Positions 17,758 to 28,600 of a stretch of DNA of 64,000 nt are shown piece by piece. Within the stretch, counting starts at the first letter, position 1, and each line of letters starts with the position of its first letter. The notes beneath the pieces are model-generated. The model made no database searches. It saw only the letters and a list, made by a program, of their open reading frames with translations, and was not told where the DNA came from. The position numbers and the translations under genes are program-made. Origin of the DNA: JALJPB01 sp034111045 (GTDB taxonomy: Bacteria > Pseudomonadota > Gammaproteobacteria > Enterobacterales > Alteromonadaceae); assembly GCA_034111045.1 (NCBI GenBank), contig JAWUYA010000044.1, positions 23,832 through 87,831 on the forward strand. The letters run 5' to 3'.

Positions 17758-18176
17758 AATTAATTTCGTCTTCTCAAGGCAGGTGTCAGCGACATTACTA
17801 GAGATAAATACGTCTTGATTAAGAAATAAATAATTTAGAAAAGCCAACCTGTAACCCGCGTACAAATACGAGGAAACCACCAGGAAGACTCAAAGCGTAT
17901 TCTTACGCTACATTCTGCTAACATATAGGAAATATTAGCTTAGGAAAGTCTATTGGGCGGTATATACCCCACTCATTAAAACAAAGACTCATCTGACGAG
18001 CTCTTTATTTAGCCGCGCATTATACCGAGTTTGATTGGATATACAAGAAAAGTCGTATACTTTAACTTCAATTAGCTAAATTATTTCGATAAAAGTATAA
18101 TTAAAATAAAATAAAAAACTTAATTAATTGTTTAGTTAGGTCTTTATCATTAAAATTTAAAAATCATCTCAGTTGG
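17758..18176 (-). promoter_or_regulatory. Upstream/leader region of deaD
   Basis: About 420 bp without a supported gene. Nearest to deaD it contains hairpin-forming repeats, AGCGTA/TACGCT (17894-17909) and GGTATATACC (17959-17968), which would lie in a long 5' leader if the promoter is in the AT-rich stretch near 18060-18120. Cold-shock helicase mRNAs often carry long structured leaders, so this is plausible, but no transcription start can be fixed. Confidence 0.4.
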
Positions 18177-18430
18177 CTATATTTCAAATTCACCTGTTAT
18201 ATTTTTAATGCGTAATCCGACAGAGTTAGTTCCGAGTAAGATAAAACTATCAGAGTCTTGTACATCAATATTTCCTGAGCCATCATCGATGCTTAATTAC
18301 TATCTATATTATTAACAACCCACTCTCCTCAGCCACCTTGGATGTTAACTTGATTACTTATATCTTTGACCAAAAAATCAGCAGAGCCATCCTCTAAATT
18401 AAGCAGCATATGTAATGGTTCTAACACCTT
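18177..18430 (-). pseudogene. Remnant of a DGSG-repeat (DUF4097/beta-helix-like) protein
   Basis: Reading leftward, one frame gives LNLEDGSADFLVKDISNQVNIQGG and then a stop. After a frameshift the next frame gives IDDGSGNIDVQDSDSFILL followed by GLRIKNITGEFEI and a stop. The repeated (D)DGS(G/A)xxxV pattern resembles the C-terminal part of repetitive secreted proteins found in marine gammaproteobacteria. No intact start, signal peptide or upstream body is present. It lies between the nuo operon end and deaD and is probably a decayed gene. The exact borders are uncertain. Confidence 0.55.
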
Positions 18431-18485
18431 AATTATCTATCAACTGTTACTGAAAAATATAGATACTGACTTAAATCATACTAAA

Positions 18486-19937
18486 TCACATCACCACCCA
18501 TTGGCTAATAACATCAGGAAATAAACCAAAAAACACCCCTGAAAACATCAGGATAAAAACCAATAATTGGGTGGAAAAATTTAAATCACTCTGTTTAGAT
18601 AAACCCTGTTTTTCACTACCCGAAACACTATGGTTATCAAACAAAGTGAACATTAATCGTAAATAATAAAACAGCCCTATACCGCTACCAATAATTAGCG
18701 CAGCAATCAACCACCAAAGTTTAGCTTGAGTTGCAAAGGTTAATAGATAAAATTTACCAATAAATCCCATAGTTAAGGGAATACCCGCTAAACTTAAAAT
18801 AGCAATAATAGCTAACATAGCGAGTGGTTTATTTTGCCAAAACATCCCTTTCCAGCGATCTAAATTCTTCTCCTCTGCTGACGAATGAACAATCAACACA
18901 GTAAAAATAGAAAGGTTGGCAACCACATAAGCTGTTAAATAAAACAACGCACTATGCCATGCCAAATCAATACTTTCCAATGATGATATTTGCATAATAA
19001 TCAATAAATATCCCATATGAGCAATGGAAGAATAACCGAGTAAACGTTTAATATTAGTTTGAAATAAAGCTAAGGCATTACCCGCTATCATCGATAAAAC
19101 AGCTACAATCGATATTAGCTGCGATAAGTTATCATATTCAATGCTTCCTGATAAACTCATCGCAAACCATGTTTTCATTAATACCACAAACATAGCAACT
19201 TTTGACACTGTAGCCATCAATAAGGTTATAGGCGTCGGCGAACCTTGATAAACATCAGGTGTCCAAGAGTGAAAGGGGAATAATGAAAGTTTAAAAGCTA
19301 CGCCAGCAAAAAACAACAAGATGCCCATACTATAGAACTGGCTATTTAGTATAATATCGATATTAGGCTGTGTTGCCACTAAAGCGAAATTTAATTGTCC
19401 AGTTTGACTATAGATAAACGCAATACCTAACAACATAAAGCTTGACGCTGTCGCACTGAGAATTAAGTATTTAAACCCTGTTTCAACGGCCAGTTCACTA
19501 CTGCGAACATAACCAACTAAACCAACAAGGGCAATACTGAGTAACTCAAAACCAAGAAACAAACTCGCATAATGGTCACTAACAACTAATATTGAAGCCC
19601 CTAATGTTACCAGTAACACCAATAAGTAATATTCATCATGGACCTCAATTGTTGAATTCAATAATCGACGGCTTAAACTAACCACAACTAATGATGAAAG
19701 ACTAATGAGCATAAAAGCAAAAGCACTGTAGTGATCAACCTTTAATAAATGAGTCACTTGCATTGTTTCACTGGTAAATAATGAAAAATTCAACACCAAG
19801 GCAGCGATTAAAATAGCTTGGCTAAGCATTTGGATGTTTAATTGGCTTCGTTGCCAAGCAATCATCAATAATCCAAGAACAAGTCCAAAAGAGAGAGTCA
19901 GTTGAGGCGCAATAGCCAATAGCATTTCAATTGTCAT
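18486..19937 (-). CDS. nuoN: NADH-quinone oxidoreductase subunit N
   Basis: Antiporter-like proton-pumping subunit of complex I (ND2 homologue). The 483 residues form about 14 hydrophobic helices. Conserved blocks are FLGFELLSIALVGLVGY (the helix-5 Glu), KLSLFPFHSWTPDVYQGSPTPITLL (helix-7 Lys and broken helix), and IKRLLGYSSIAHMGYLL. It is the last gene of the operon, one base after the nuoM stop codon. No terminator is obvious downstream; the gene remnant follows directly. Confidence 0.97.
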   Translation of the reverse strand: MTIEMLLAIAPQLTLSFGLVLGLLMIAWQRSQLNIQMLSQAILIAALVLNFSLFTSETMQVTHLLKVDHYSAFAFMLISLSSLVVVSLSRRLLNSTIEVHDEYYLLVLLVTLGASILVVSDHYASLFLGFELLSIALVGLVGYVRSSELAVETGFKYLILSATASSFMLLGIAFIYSQTGQLNFALVATQPNIDIILNSQFYSMGILLFFAGVAFKLSLFPFHSWTPDVYQGSPTPITLLMATVSKVAMFVVLMKTWFAMSLSGSIEYDNLSQLISIVAVLSMIAGNALALFQTNIKRLLGYSSIAHMGYLLIIMQISSLESIDLAWHSALFYLTAYVVANLSIFTVLIVHSSAEEKNLDRWKGMFWQNKPLAMLAIIAILSLAGIPLTMGFIGKFYLLTFATQAKLWWLIAALIIGSGIGLFYYLRLMFTLFDNHSVSGSEKQGLSKQSDLNFSTQLLVFILMFSGVFFGLFPDVISQWVVM

Positions 19938-19938
19938 A

Positions 19939-21378
19939 CTAGTTAATTCCTATTTGAGTAAAGTAGGAGAATAATAAATTGGGATATAAACCAAAAATGA
20001 CCAACATAATAAATAAACTACCCGATATAACTAACTCTCTCGCTGATAAGTCAACAATCTCTTCTGATGCCGGCCCTTGAAAACATCGTTGAAATAACAC
20101 CATGCCATAAATTGCCGACCCAACAAGACCAAAAGTGGCAAAAATAACCGTCACAGGAAATACCTGATAAGCACCCACAAGGGATAAAAATTCACCAACA
20201 AAGTTTGCTAAACCTGGTAAACCAAATGCTGCGGCAGCGAAGGCTAAAGCAAAGCCACCCATTCTAGGTGCACTACTCCACAACCCACCCATGTTATTTA
20301 AATCTCGCGTATGTAGGCGTGAATAAATCATACCCGCCATTGAAAAAAGTGCGGCGCTACTTAACCCATGAGCCACTAGTGTTATAATAGCTCCTTGATA
20401 AGCTATGGTATTGAAAGAGAATAACGCTAACATCACAAAACCCATATGACTAATACTGCTGTAAGCGACTAAACGTTTAAAGTCTGTTTGAGCAAACGCC
20501 ATTTTTGCGCCATATAGAATACTGATAACACCAAGTAAAGCGGCTATGGGAGCAAACTCTGTGGCAGCTTGCGGAAATAAAAAAATAACAAAGCGAATTA
20601 AACCGTAGGCGCCAGTTTTAAGTAACACCCCTGCTAATAAAACACTTCCTGCAGTAGGCGCTTGTGTATGAGCATCGGGTAACCAAGAGTGGACAGGGAA
20701 AGAAGGTAATTTTACCGCAAAGGCAATAAAGAACCCCAACATTATATAGCGTGAAATTTCTATCGGTACATTAAGACTTAGCCAATCTGGATAGAAAAAG
20801 CTCATCCGTCCCGTTTGACTATAATGAAAATAGGCCATAGCAATAATCGCCACTAACATTAATAAACTACTTATTTGAGTAAAGATAAAAAATTTAATCG
20901 CCGCAAAATAACGATTTTCATGTCCCCAAATAGCAATCAATGCCGTCATTGGTAATAACATCACTTCCCAAAAAAAGAAAAATAAAAACAAATCGGTAGC
21001 GGAAAATACGCCGATAATGCCGGCAAAGGTTGCTAATAAATTAAAATAATAAAAACCTTTTTTATCGGTAATTTCTTGCCATGACACTAGTATACAAATA
21101 ATAGCTAAAAAAAATGTCAGTAATATTAAGATAATACTTAAATAATCAAGCGCTATAGCATATTCAATATGCAAACTGTCAATCCATGGTAACCTTGTTA
21201 ATAGAGTTAGCTCATTAAAACTCAACGGGGTGAGTATAATAGAGGTAACAAAAAACACAAAAAAACCAAAAACGGTATAAATTGCAATCCAACGGGCACT
21301 GTTAACTTTTATCCCTTCAGAAAACCAAGCCAATGTACCTGAAATTAATAGTCCAATCATTATGATAGTAATTATCAT
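19939..21378 (-). CDS. nuoM: NADH-quinone oxidoreductase subunit M
   Basis: Antiporter-like subunit (ND4 homologue), 479 residues. FFFFWEVMLLPMTALIAIWG carries the conserved helix-5 Glu. KLPSFPVHSWLPDAHTQAPTAGSVLLAGVLLKTG carries the two Lys residues of the proton path, and FKRLVAYSSISHMGFV is also family-typical. The ATG overlaps the nuoL stop codon as TAATG and is served by AGGAGG inside the end of nuoL, so translation is coupled. Confidence 0.97.
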   Translation of the reverse strand: MIITIIMIGLLISGTLAWFSEGIKVNSARWIAIYTVFGFFVFFVTSIILTPLSFNELTLLTRLPWIDSLHIEYAIALDYLSIILILLTFFLAIICILVSWQEITDKKGFYYFNLLATFAGIIGVFSATDLFLFFFFWEVMLLPMTALIAIWGHENRYFAAIKFFIFTQISSLLMLVAIIAMAYFHYSQTGRMSFFYPDWLSLNVPIEISRYIMLGFFIAFAVKLPSFPVHSWLPDAHTQAPTAGSVLLAGVLLKTGAYGLIRFVIFLFPQAATEFAPIAALLGVISILYGAKMAFAQTDFKRLVAYSSISHMGFVMLALFSFNTIAYQGAIITLVAHGLSSAALFSMAGMIYSRLHTRDLNNMGGLWSSAPRMGGFALAFAAAAFGLPGLANFVGEFLSLVGAYQVFPVTVIFATFGLVGSAIYGMVLFQRCFQGPASEEIVDLSARELVISGSLFIMLVIFGLYPNLLFSYFTQIGIN

Positions 21379-23267
21379 TAGCTATTACCTCCTATTAAAA
21401 CCCCTGCTAAACACACCACACCTAAACCAAGTGCGGCTGCATACCATCGCAGTTTACCATTTTGCAGAGCAGATAAAGCATCATGCCAAAGAGTTATATA
21501 CCAGGCATTGAGCATGATAATTTGATCAATAATATCTAGACGATTAACCTTTGCTAACCAACAATAAGGCCTAACAAGACACGAATAATAGAGGGTATCA
21601 AAACCTAGACCATTACGGCAAAATTTAACAAACGCGGTTTGGCTTTCAACAATAGGTTTACCGGTATTTCTTCGATATTGCTTAAAATAAAACCAAGAAA
21701 AGACGATGCCAATAAAAGGCGTGGTGATGGCAACGGGGTGAAGCCAACTAGGCTCTTTACTGTGTTCAATTATACTAGTGTTAGCTATAAAAACTGAGGA
21801 CAGATCAAGAGAAATCAGCCCCCCAAATAGAGATAATACCGCTAAGAATATCAAGGGTAACCTTAACCGACTTAACTCATCACCAACACTATCATTTTTA
21901 TGCATTTCTTCTCGATTTTGGCCAAGAAATGCTAGAAAAAACAAACGACAACTATAGATACTTGTAAGGAGGGCACCAATGATGGCACACCACCATAAAC
22001 CAGCACCTGCGGTTGGCGACGACCAAAGTTCAGCAATAATGGCTTCTTTAGAGAAAAAACCTGAGGTTCCTGGTAGGGCTACTAAACAAATTAATCCGAT
22101 AAAAAACAACCCTGTTTCAATGGGAAATCTTTTAGATAAACCGCCCATTTTAAACAAGTTTTGTTGATGATGAAGTGCAAGTATAACTGAGCCTGCCGTT
22201 AAGAATAACAAGGCTTTGAAAAAAGCATGAGTCATTAAATGAAAAACCCCTGCTGACCAAGCGCCTGCACCTAGAGCTAACATCATATAACCAATTTGAC
22301 TCATGGTAGAGTATGCTAATACACGTTTAATATCAGTTTGTACTAAGGCTGCAACTCCTGCTAATAAAAGAGTGAAGGCACCAAGCCATGCCACATATTG
22401 CATTACCTCTGGAGCCAATAAAAACAGACCATTCATTCGTGCAATTAAATATACCCCCGCAGTAACCATGGTGGCCGCATGTATCAATGCACTGACTGGC
22501 GTTGGTCCCGCCATCGCATCAGGCAACCATGTTTGTAATGGTAATTGTGCTGACTTACCGACCGCGCCACCAAGTAATAATAAAGCAATCCAATACGCAC
22601 TTTCATTGCCTACTTGCCAGCTATTTTGTGCCATTTGATTGACATCAACAATATTAAGAACGCCAAGGGCGCTGAACAACATAAATAAGCCTATCGCCAT
22701 AGCAGTATCACCAATGCGAGTCACAATAAAGGCTTTCCTAGCAGCGAGTACATTGGCTTTTTCTTGATACCAAAAACCAATCAATAAAAAGCTACAAAGG
22801 CCTACACCTTCCCATCCTAGATATAATAAAACTAAATTATCTGCTAGCACTAAAATCAGCATAGCGACGATAAATAAATTCATATAAGCCATAAAGCGGC
22901 TAAAGTTTTCATCCGTTTTCATATAAGCTGCTGCATAAATATGAATTAATAAACCCACACCAGAAACCACCATCATCATCACTGATGAAAGTGCATCAAG
23001 ATAAAAACTCACATTAACTTGTGCATTCCCCACACTAAACCAAGACCATAAAGTTACGGTAATGATTTGAAAGTCTTGGTCCTGTAATTGATACACCATT
23101 ACAGCACTACTTAAAGCACTTAATCCAATAGCACCAATACTTAAGAACGACGCTTGTGACCAAGACAGTCGTTTAGCGAAAGTAATTAACAGTAAAAAGC
23201 TTAATAAAGGATAAAAAGGTAATAACGCAAGAATTGGCGACTCAAAAAAGCTATAAGAATTGATCAT
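21378..23267 (-). CDS. nuoL: NADH-quinone oxidoreductase subunit L
   Basis: Distal antiporter-like subunit (ND5 homologue), 629 residues. It contains LYLGWEGVGLCSFLLIGFWY, KSAQLPLQTWLPDAMAGPTPVSALIHAATMVTAG and IKRVLAYSTMSQIGYMMLALG, then the C-terminal part that carries the lateral amphipathic helix and final anchor helix. Length is close to E. coli (613). It follows nuoK by 2 bp, with the ribosome-binding site GAGGGG in the last codons of nuoK. Confidence 0.97.
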   Translation of the reverse strand: MINSYSFFESPILALLPFYPLLSFLLLITFAKRLSWSQASFLSIGAIGLSALSSAVMVYQLQDQDFQIITVTLWSWFSVGNAQVNVSFYLDALSSVMMMVVSGVGLLIHIYAAAYMKTDENFSRFMAYMNLFIVAMLILVLADNLVLLYLGWEGVGLCSFLLIGFWYQEKANVLAARKAFIVTRIGDTAMAIGLFMLFSALGVLNIVDVNQMAQNSWQVGNESAYWIALLLLGGAVGKSAQLPLQTWLPDAMAGPTPVSALIHAATMVTAGVYLIARMNGLFLLAPEVMQYVAWLGAFTLLLAGVAALVQTDIKRVLAYSTMSQIGYMMLALGAGAWSAGVFHLMTHAFFKALLFLTAGSVILALHHQQNLFKMGGLSKRFPIETGLFFIGLICLVALPGTSGFFSKEAIIAELWSSPTAGAGLWWCAIIGALLTSIYSCRLFFLAFLGQNREEMHKNDSVGDELSRLRLPLIFLAVLSLFGGLISLDLSSVFIANTSIIEHSKEPSWLHPVAITTPFIGIVFSWFYFKQYRRNTGKPIVESQTAFVKFCRNGLGFDTLYYSCLVRPYCWLAKVNRLDIIDQIIMLNAWYITLWHDALSALQNGKLRWYAAALGLGVVCLAGVLIGGNS

Positions 23268-23269
23268 TA

Positions 23270-23578
23270 TTAGCCCCTCATCTTATTGAGTTTATCAATA
23301 TTAAGTGACTGGAAGCGTTGGTGCATTTGAATCAACAATGCCAAACCAACAGCAACTTCTGCCGCGGCAAGCGTTAAAATAAGAATAAACATGACTTGAC
23401 CATCCGCTTGTTGCCAAGCACTGCCGGCACCAATAAAAGCAACCCCAACAGAGTTAAGCATCACCTCAAGACTCATCAACATAAACAAGGTGTTTTTTCT
23501 AACAATCACCCCAATAAAACCAATAGAAAATAAAATACTGGCAAAAATCAGTACGTGCTCAAGAGGAATAGCGGTCAT
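23270..23578 (-). CDS. nuoK: NADH-quinone oxidoreductase subunit K
   Basis: ND4L homologue, 102 residues, three membrane helices. The two conserved membrane Glu residues are visible in MLMSLEVMLNSVGVAF and LTLAAAEVAVGLALL. The ATG overlaps the nuoJ stop by four bases (ATGA), typical of coupled translation in this operon. Confidence 0.97.
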   Translation of the reverse strand: MTAIPLEHVLIFASILFSIGFIGVIVRKNTLFMLMSLEVMLNSVGVAFIGAGSAWQQADGQVMFILILTLAAAEVAVGLALLIQMHQRFQSLNIDKLNKMRG

Positions 23579-24114
23579 AAATGCCCTCCATGTTCTTCTG
23601 GTTTAGCATAATGGTAGCCCGCTAATAAACCGGCAAGTAACAAGAAAGAAGCAATTTCAACCGCGAGCAGGTAAGGTCCATAAAGTAATATGCCTACTTG
23701 TTTTGCATCGACTACATCTATACTCAATTGTTTTTGCAATCCGGAATGGCTGATGATGTAAATAAGTTCAACAAGCAGCGCTGTCGCAAGCAATATGGGT
23801 CCAGTCCAAATACTTATCCCTCTCACTTGTGGGGCATTTAGGGTTTCATCTGTACCTAAGCCAAACATCATTACAGCAAAGACAAACAGTACAACAATAG
23901 CCCCCGCATAAACGATCACTTCAAGGCCTGCAGCAAATGGGGCGCCCATCAAGTAAAAGCATACCGCTACCGCAAGCAAAGAAACGACTAAATATAATAA
24001 AGCGTGCACGGTATTGTGAGTACTGATCACCTTAATGCTGGCAATAATTGCCATAACGGCTGCTAAATAGAAAAACAATTCAATGTTGATAACACTGCTC
24101 ATTGAGCTGTTCAT
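23575..24114 (-). CDS. nuoJ: NADH-quinone oxidoreductase subunit J
   Basis: ND6 homologue, 179 residues, five membrane helices. The conserved third helix reads GLEVIVYAGAIVVLFVFAVMMFG, the pi-bulge helix involved in coupling. An ATGA overlap joins it to nuoI in front and another to nuoK behind. Confidence 0.97.
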   Translation of the reverse strand: MNSSMSSVINIELFFYLAAVMAIIASIKVISTHNTVHALLYLVVSLLAVAVCFYLMGAPFAAGLEVIVYAGAIVVLFVFAVMMFGLGTDETLNAPQVRGISIWTGPILLATALLVELIYIISHSGLQKQLSIDVVDAKQVGILLYGPYLLAVEIASFLLLAGLLAGYHYAKPEEHGGHL

Positions 24115-24650
24115 GGCATAAGCCCCTTAATATCAATAGGTGGTTTTTCTTGATCGCCCTCTCCTTTGCCTTTGCCAGCAACAGCAATACCTGATTGACG
24201 ATAAAAATTATATTCAGGGTATTTACCTGTGCCATCAATGAGCAGGTGCTCTTTTTCATAAACTAAATTGTGCCGTTCATACTCAGCAAGCTCAACATCA
24301 GGGGTTAATTGAATAGCAAAAGTAGGACACGCTTCTTCACAAAAACCACATAAAATACAGCGAGAAAAGTTAATTCTAAAAAAATCAGCCCGTTTCCGTC
24401 CATCATCGTCAATGGTTTGTTGCAATGAAATGCAATCAACGGGACAGGCTACTGCACATAAATTACATGCGACACAGCGTTCTTCACCATCAGGGTCACG
24501 GGTTAAAACAATACGCCCTCTATATCTAGGGGCTAAATAAGGTTTTTGTTCTGGGTATTGAACGGTATCTGCTTTAGTAAAGGTATGCTTTAGCACTAAA
24601 AACATTGTCCGTAATTGGCTATAAGTACCACTTAATAAACTATTGAGCAT
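24111..24650 (-). CDS. nuoI: NADH-quinone oxidoreductase subunit I (two 4Fe-4S clusters)
   Basis: Peripheral-arm ferredoxin subunit carrying clusters N6a and N6b (TYKY homologue), 179 residues. Both motifs are intact: CVACNLCAVACPVD and CILCGFCEEACPTFAI. The N-terminal amphipathic segment contacts the membrane arm. GGGAG precedes ATG 24650. It lies 33 bp after nuoH and overlaps nuoJ by four bases. The C-terminus has a Gly/Lys-rich tail. Confidence 0.97.
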   Translation of the reverse strand: MLNSLLSGTYSQLRTMFLVLKHTFTKADTVQYPEQKPYLAPRYRGRIVLTRDPDGEERCVACNLCAVACPVDCISLQQTIDDDGRKRADFFRINFSRCILCGFCEEACPTFAIQLTPDVELAEYERHNLVYEKEHLLIDGTGKYPEYNFYRQSGIAVAGKGKGEGDQEKPPIDIKGLMP

Positions 24651-24683
24651 GGTATTGCTCCCTATATTTATATATTAGGTATT

Positions 24684-25679
24684 TCATATCAAACCTCCTA
24701 ATCTTAACGTGGCAGTCACAACTAGGTTGACTAATGCCAGAGGTAACATCACCTTCCAACCAAAAGCTAATAATTGATCGAAACGAGGACGCGGGAGCGA
24801 TGTTCTTAATAAAATAAAAAACATCACAAAAGAAAAAACTTTAAGAATAAACCACACCAAAGGTGGTAACCAAGTATCCAGAGGAGCGGGCATTAGCCAG
24901 CCACCAAAAAAAAGCACCACAGACATGGCGGAAATTAAGGTAACACTTAAATACTCACCTAAGAAAAACAAGGCAAATTTTAGTCCTGAGTATTCAGTAT
25001 GAAAGCCTGCTGTTAATTCAGTTTCAGCTTCAGGTAAATCAAAAGGTAGGCGATGACTCTCAGCAATGCCGGCAATTAAAAAGACGATAAAACCTAAAAA
25101 TTGCGTTTGTATCAGCCAGCCATTCGTTTGAGCCAGTACTATTTCTCTCAGGTTAAAGCTTCCTGTTAATAACACCACACCCATCATTGAAAGCCCCATA
25201 AACACTTCATAACTGACCATTTGAGCCGCAGCTCGCATACTACCTAAAAGTGCATATTTAGAGTTTGATGCCCAACCTGCCAGAACTACGCTATAAACAG
25301 AGAGTGATGCCATGGCTAAAAAAAATAGTAATCCTATATTTAAGTTTGAAATGCCAATATCGGGAGCAAAAGGTATAACGGTAAAACTGAGCAGTACACA
25401 GGTTGCACCAATTAAAGGAGCAAGTATAAAAATAGCTTTTTCACTAAAAGGAGGAACCCAATCTTCTTTTCCTAGAATTTTTAATAAATCCGCTAATGAC
25501 TGCAATATGCCCATGGGTCCAACACGATTAGGCCCTAATCTATCTTGCCAAATTCCGATCATACGTCGTTCAACCCAGACCAACATCGCGCCCATGGGAA
25601 TGAGCAAGACTAAAATAATTATGATTTCAACGAACTTCCAAATAACATCAACCACTTGAGGAGTTAAATCAAACATCAT
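24684..25679 (-). CDS. nuoH: NADH-quinone oxidoreductase subunit H
   Basis: ND1 homologue, 331 residues, about eight membrane helices; it forms the quinone chamber. Conserved loops are visible: ERRMIGIWQDRLGPNRVGPMGILQSLADLLK, AAAQMVSYE and PFDLPEAETELTAGFHTEYSG. ATG 25679 (or 25676) overlaps the end of nuoG and is preceded by AGGAGG. Confidence 0.97.
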   Translation of the reverse strand: MMFDLTPQVVDVIWKFVEIIIILVLLIPMGAMLVWVERRMIGIWQDRLGPNRVGPMGILQSLADLLKILGKEDWVPPFSEKAIFILAPLIGATCVLLSFTVIPFAPDIGISNLNIGLLFFLAMASLSVYSVVLAGWASNSKYALLGSMRAAAQMVSYEVFMGLSMMGVVLLTGSFNLREIVLAQTNGWLIQTQFLGFIVFLIAGIAESHRLPFDLPEAETELTAGFHTEYSGLKFALFFLGEYLSVTLISAMSVVLFFGGWLMPAPLDTWLPPLVWFILKVFSFVMFFILLRTSLPRPRFDQLLAFGWKVMLPLALVNLVVTATLRLGGLI

Positions 25680-28600
25680 CTAATCCTCCTGCGACTAAGC
25701 GAATGGGAATGCACTGATCGTTTATTTTTAACTGTTGAAGAACATTGACTTTATCGATTTTTGCTTGGTTAAGTCGCGCTAACTCTTTTTCTTGGTGTTG
25801 AGTAATTGATGCTTGACTGGGTAGAGTAACAATTAAATTTAAATTTGTTTGCCTTGCAGTTAATTCAAAAACTTGAGCAAATGCTAAACCTTTTGGCATA
25901 TTTTCAACTAATGTAACAATCGCCAAAGTAGAAATAACATCATCAGCTAATTCAAAAGAAAGCGCTAGATATTGGCCTTCTTGCCAACCTTGTTCATCAA
26001 GGTATTTTTCTGAAAGTGAAATAGTATTGGTTTGGTGTAATTGAGTAAATTCGGGAACCGTACGTGTTTGCCAATCACCATGATGCCAAGAGGTTTGGTT
26101 AACAAATATAAACGTATTACTCTGATTTTTCTTTTCATTAATAGTACCTTCACGCAGCTCTTCACTGGTGTTGATTTGATCTAAATCAGCGGGGCTAACT
26201 GACCATTTATCCATTAATGTCTCATTCGCATTAATCGACAATCTCAACTGCTCGGCCCCATTTAGTAAAGTACCACCAACTTCATTTTGATACTGATTAA
26301 TGGACTGATTAGAGTTCCAACCAGGTGCCCAGGTAAATGGCATTTCATCAGTGGTAGAGGAACTATTAGCTAACCCTTCCATAGAAAAGTTAAAGTCATC
26401 AAATGTGCTTTGTGTTGTTTTACTTTCATGAACACTGATGTTTGCCATTTGTGCTGTTCGGCCACTAGCACGGTGAGTTTGACGGGCAATACCTTTATTA
26501 GCTTCGCCATTTGATTGGTCAATATTTTGACTGTTAATTGGCCAATCCTCAAATTCATGATTTAAGTAGTCATTAAGCTCTTTTAACGAATGGTGATGTA
26601 CATTTTCTTGATTAGTCTTATTAGGACTAAAAATACAATTAGCTAAAGAATCAAGCCAACGCCAACTGTCCTGTATAGGTAATACTGGCGGGTGTACTTG
26701 ATAATACTGCTGAACAATACCCTGATAATTGACATAGTGACCATTACCTTCACTCACAGCAGCAACTGGCAAAACAATATCAGCCAATTCACTTATGCGG
26801 CTCTGGCTATGATCCAAAACGATCAGTGTTTTGGTATGCGCTCGAAGTGTTTTTGTCTGACTTTCAGTCAAACTACCCAGCTCTTGCTCTAGTAAAACAA
26901 TGCCATCTATCTTGTTCTTAGTAGCGTTATTAACAAAACCCTTAGCTAAAGTTTCAAGGATATCATCAATAGATAAAGTCTTTTTATCGATCATTGATAA
27001 CAAGCCCGTACTATTACATTCCCTTGGCAAAACAGCTAAATTGACTTTGTTGGCATCTTGATTGTGCGCGCAGAAGGCCTCGCTATGTAAAGTGGTCATA
27101 CACTGATTGATTTGTTCAAACAACTGAGCCGATTGTAAACTCCATCCCGTAACAATTAGTGGATTTTTCGCCGCTAACAAAGCCCTTACTAATGATTTCA
27201 CAAAGACTAAATGCTCTTCCGCTAATAAACCATCATTAGTCAGATTAATACCTTTGCCGTTAATTGAATGCATAAGCATTTCGTTAAAAACAGATAAGCA
27301 ATGTAAAATAGTATCAGGAGATAAAATGAGACATTGCTTACTGACACCATCGAGCTTGGTTGTCATGCTATTGATTGAAAATAATGGACTAAGTTGCTCC
27401 CCACCAATAGTTCGGACAGCGGCATCTTGCCATGATGGGATCCCCATAGCACTGGCAAGTTCGACACTTTTATTTCGTAGCGCTTGTCTGACCGACAGTG
27501 CCATTCGAGGTGATGTTTGTGTGATATCTTCACCAATAATGATCACTAAATCACTTTGCTCTATTTTAGCTAAACTAGGTGCTTGATAGTTTTGAATTAG
27601 CTTTTGATGCTGTGCTGCCAGCGCCATTTCCTTATTTGACAGCCCTGCAGAAAAGTGACTACTGCCAACCAGCTGTTTTAAATAAAAGTTGGCTTCAAGT
27701 GACGCCCGCTCTGAGCCAATACCAATGAAGGTTTGACCACGAAAGTGCACTAATGACTTGGCTAAGTCTAAATTAGTGAGCTGTACCCCTTTAAATTCAA
27801 TACCTTTTGTTTGCCGGATGCGTTTATCACTGTTGACAAAGCCAATACCAAATCGACCACGATCACACAAAAAATATCCATTGATGTCATGGTTAAAGCG
27901 ATTAACAACTCGTCTAACACTACCGTATCGCTCACCAATACTGGTATTACAACCAATAGAGCAATGGGCGCAAATAGACGGTGCAGATTGCAAATCCCAT
28001 TTTCGACTATAGTGTGCTGAAAATAATTTATTAGTAAAAACCCCGGTAGGACATACTTCGACCAAGTTACCACTGAATTCACTCTCTAATTCGCCATCAG
28101 ATTGACGGCCAAAATACACATGATTGGCCGAACCATATACTCCAAAATCATCACCTCCCGCATAATCTTTATAAAACCGCACGCAACGATAACAAGTAAT
28201 ACAGCGGTTCATTTCATGACCCACTAATTCACCCAAATACTGATTAGTAAAAGTACGTTTACTGCCCTGATATTCTCGTATGGTATGCCCTGTCATCACA
28301 GTCATATCTTGTAAGTGACATTCCCCTCCTTCTGCGCATACTGGACAATCATGTGGATGGTTAGTCATCATGGCACCAATGACTTGCTCTCTAAATTTTT
28401 CTGAACTTTTATCGTTTAACCCAATACGCATGCCTTCAGTTACTGGTGTCATACAAGACATCACCATACGGCCACGGGTATCATCTTCATCTTGAAATTG
28501 TGTTACAGCGCATTGGCGACAAGCCCCCACTGAGCCCATGGATGGGTGCCAGCAAAAATAAGGTAAGTTTATTTTTTCTGATAGTACACCTGCAAGTAGG

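Noticed and set aside
17758..17880. In-frame N-terminal extension of DeaD from GTG 17880
   Set aside because: The extra 41 residues have no family similarity and the standard DeaD start MTDLTNAAIGF lies at 17757.
27254..28012. Open frames on the plus strand within nuoG
   Set aside because: Shadows of the coding strand; no start signals and no recognisable domains.
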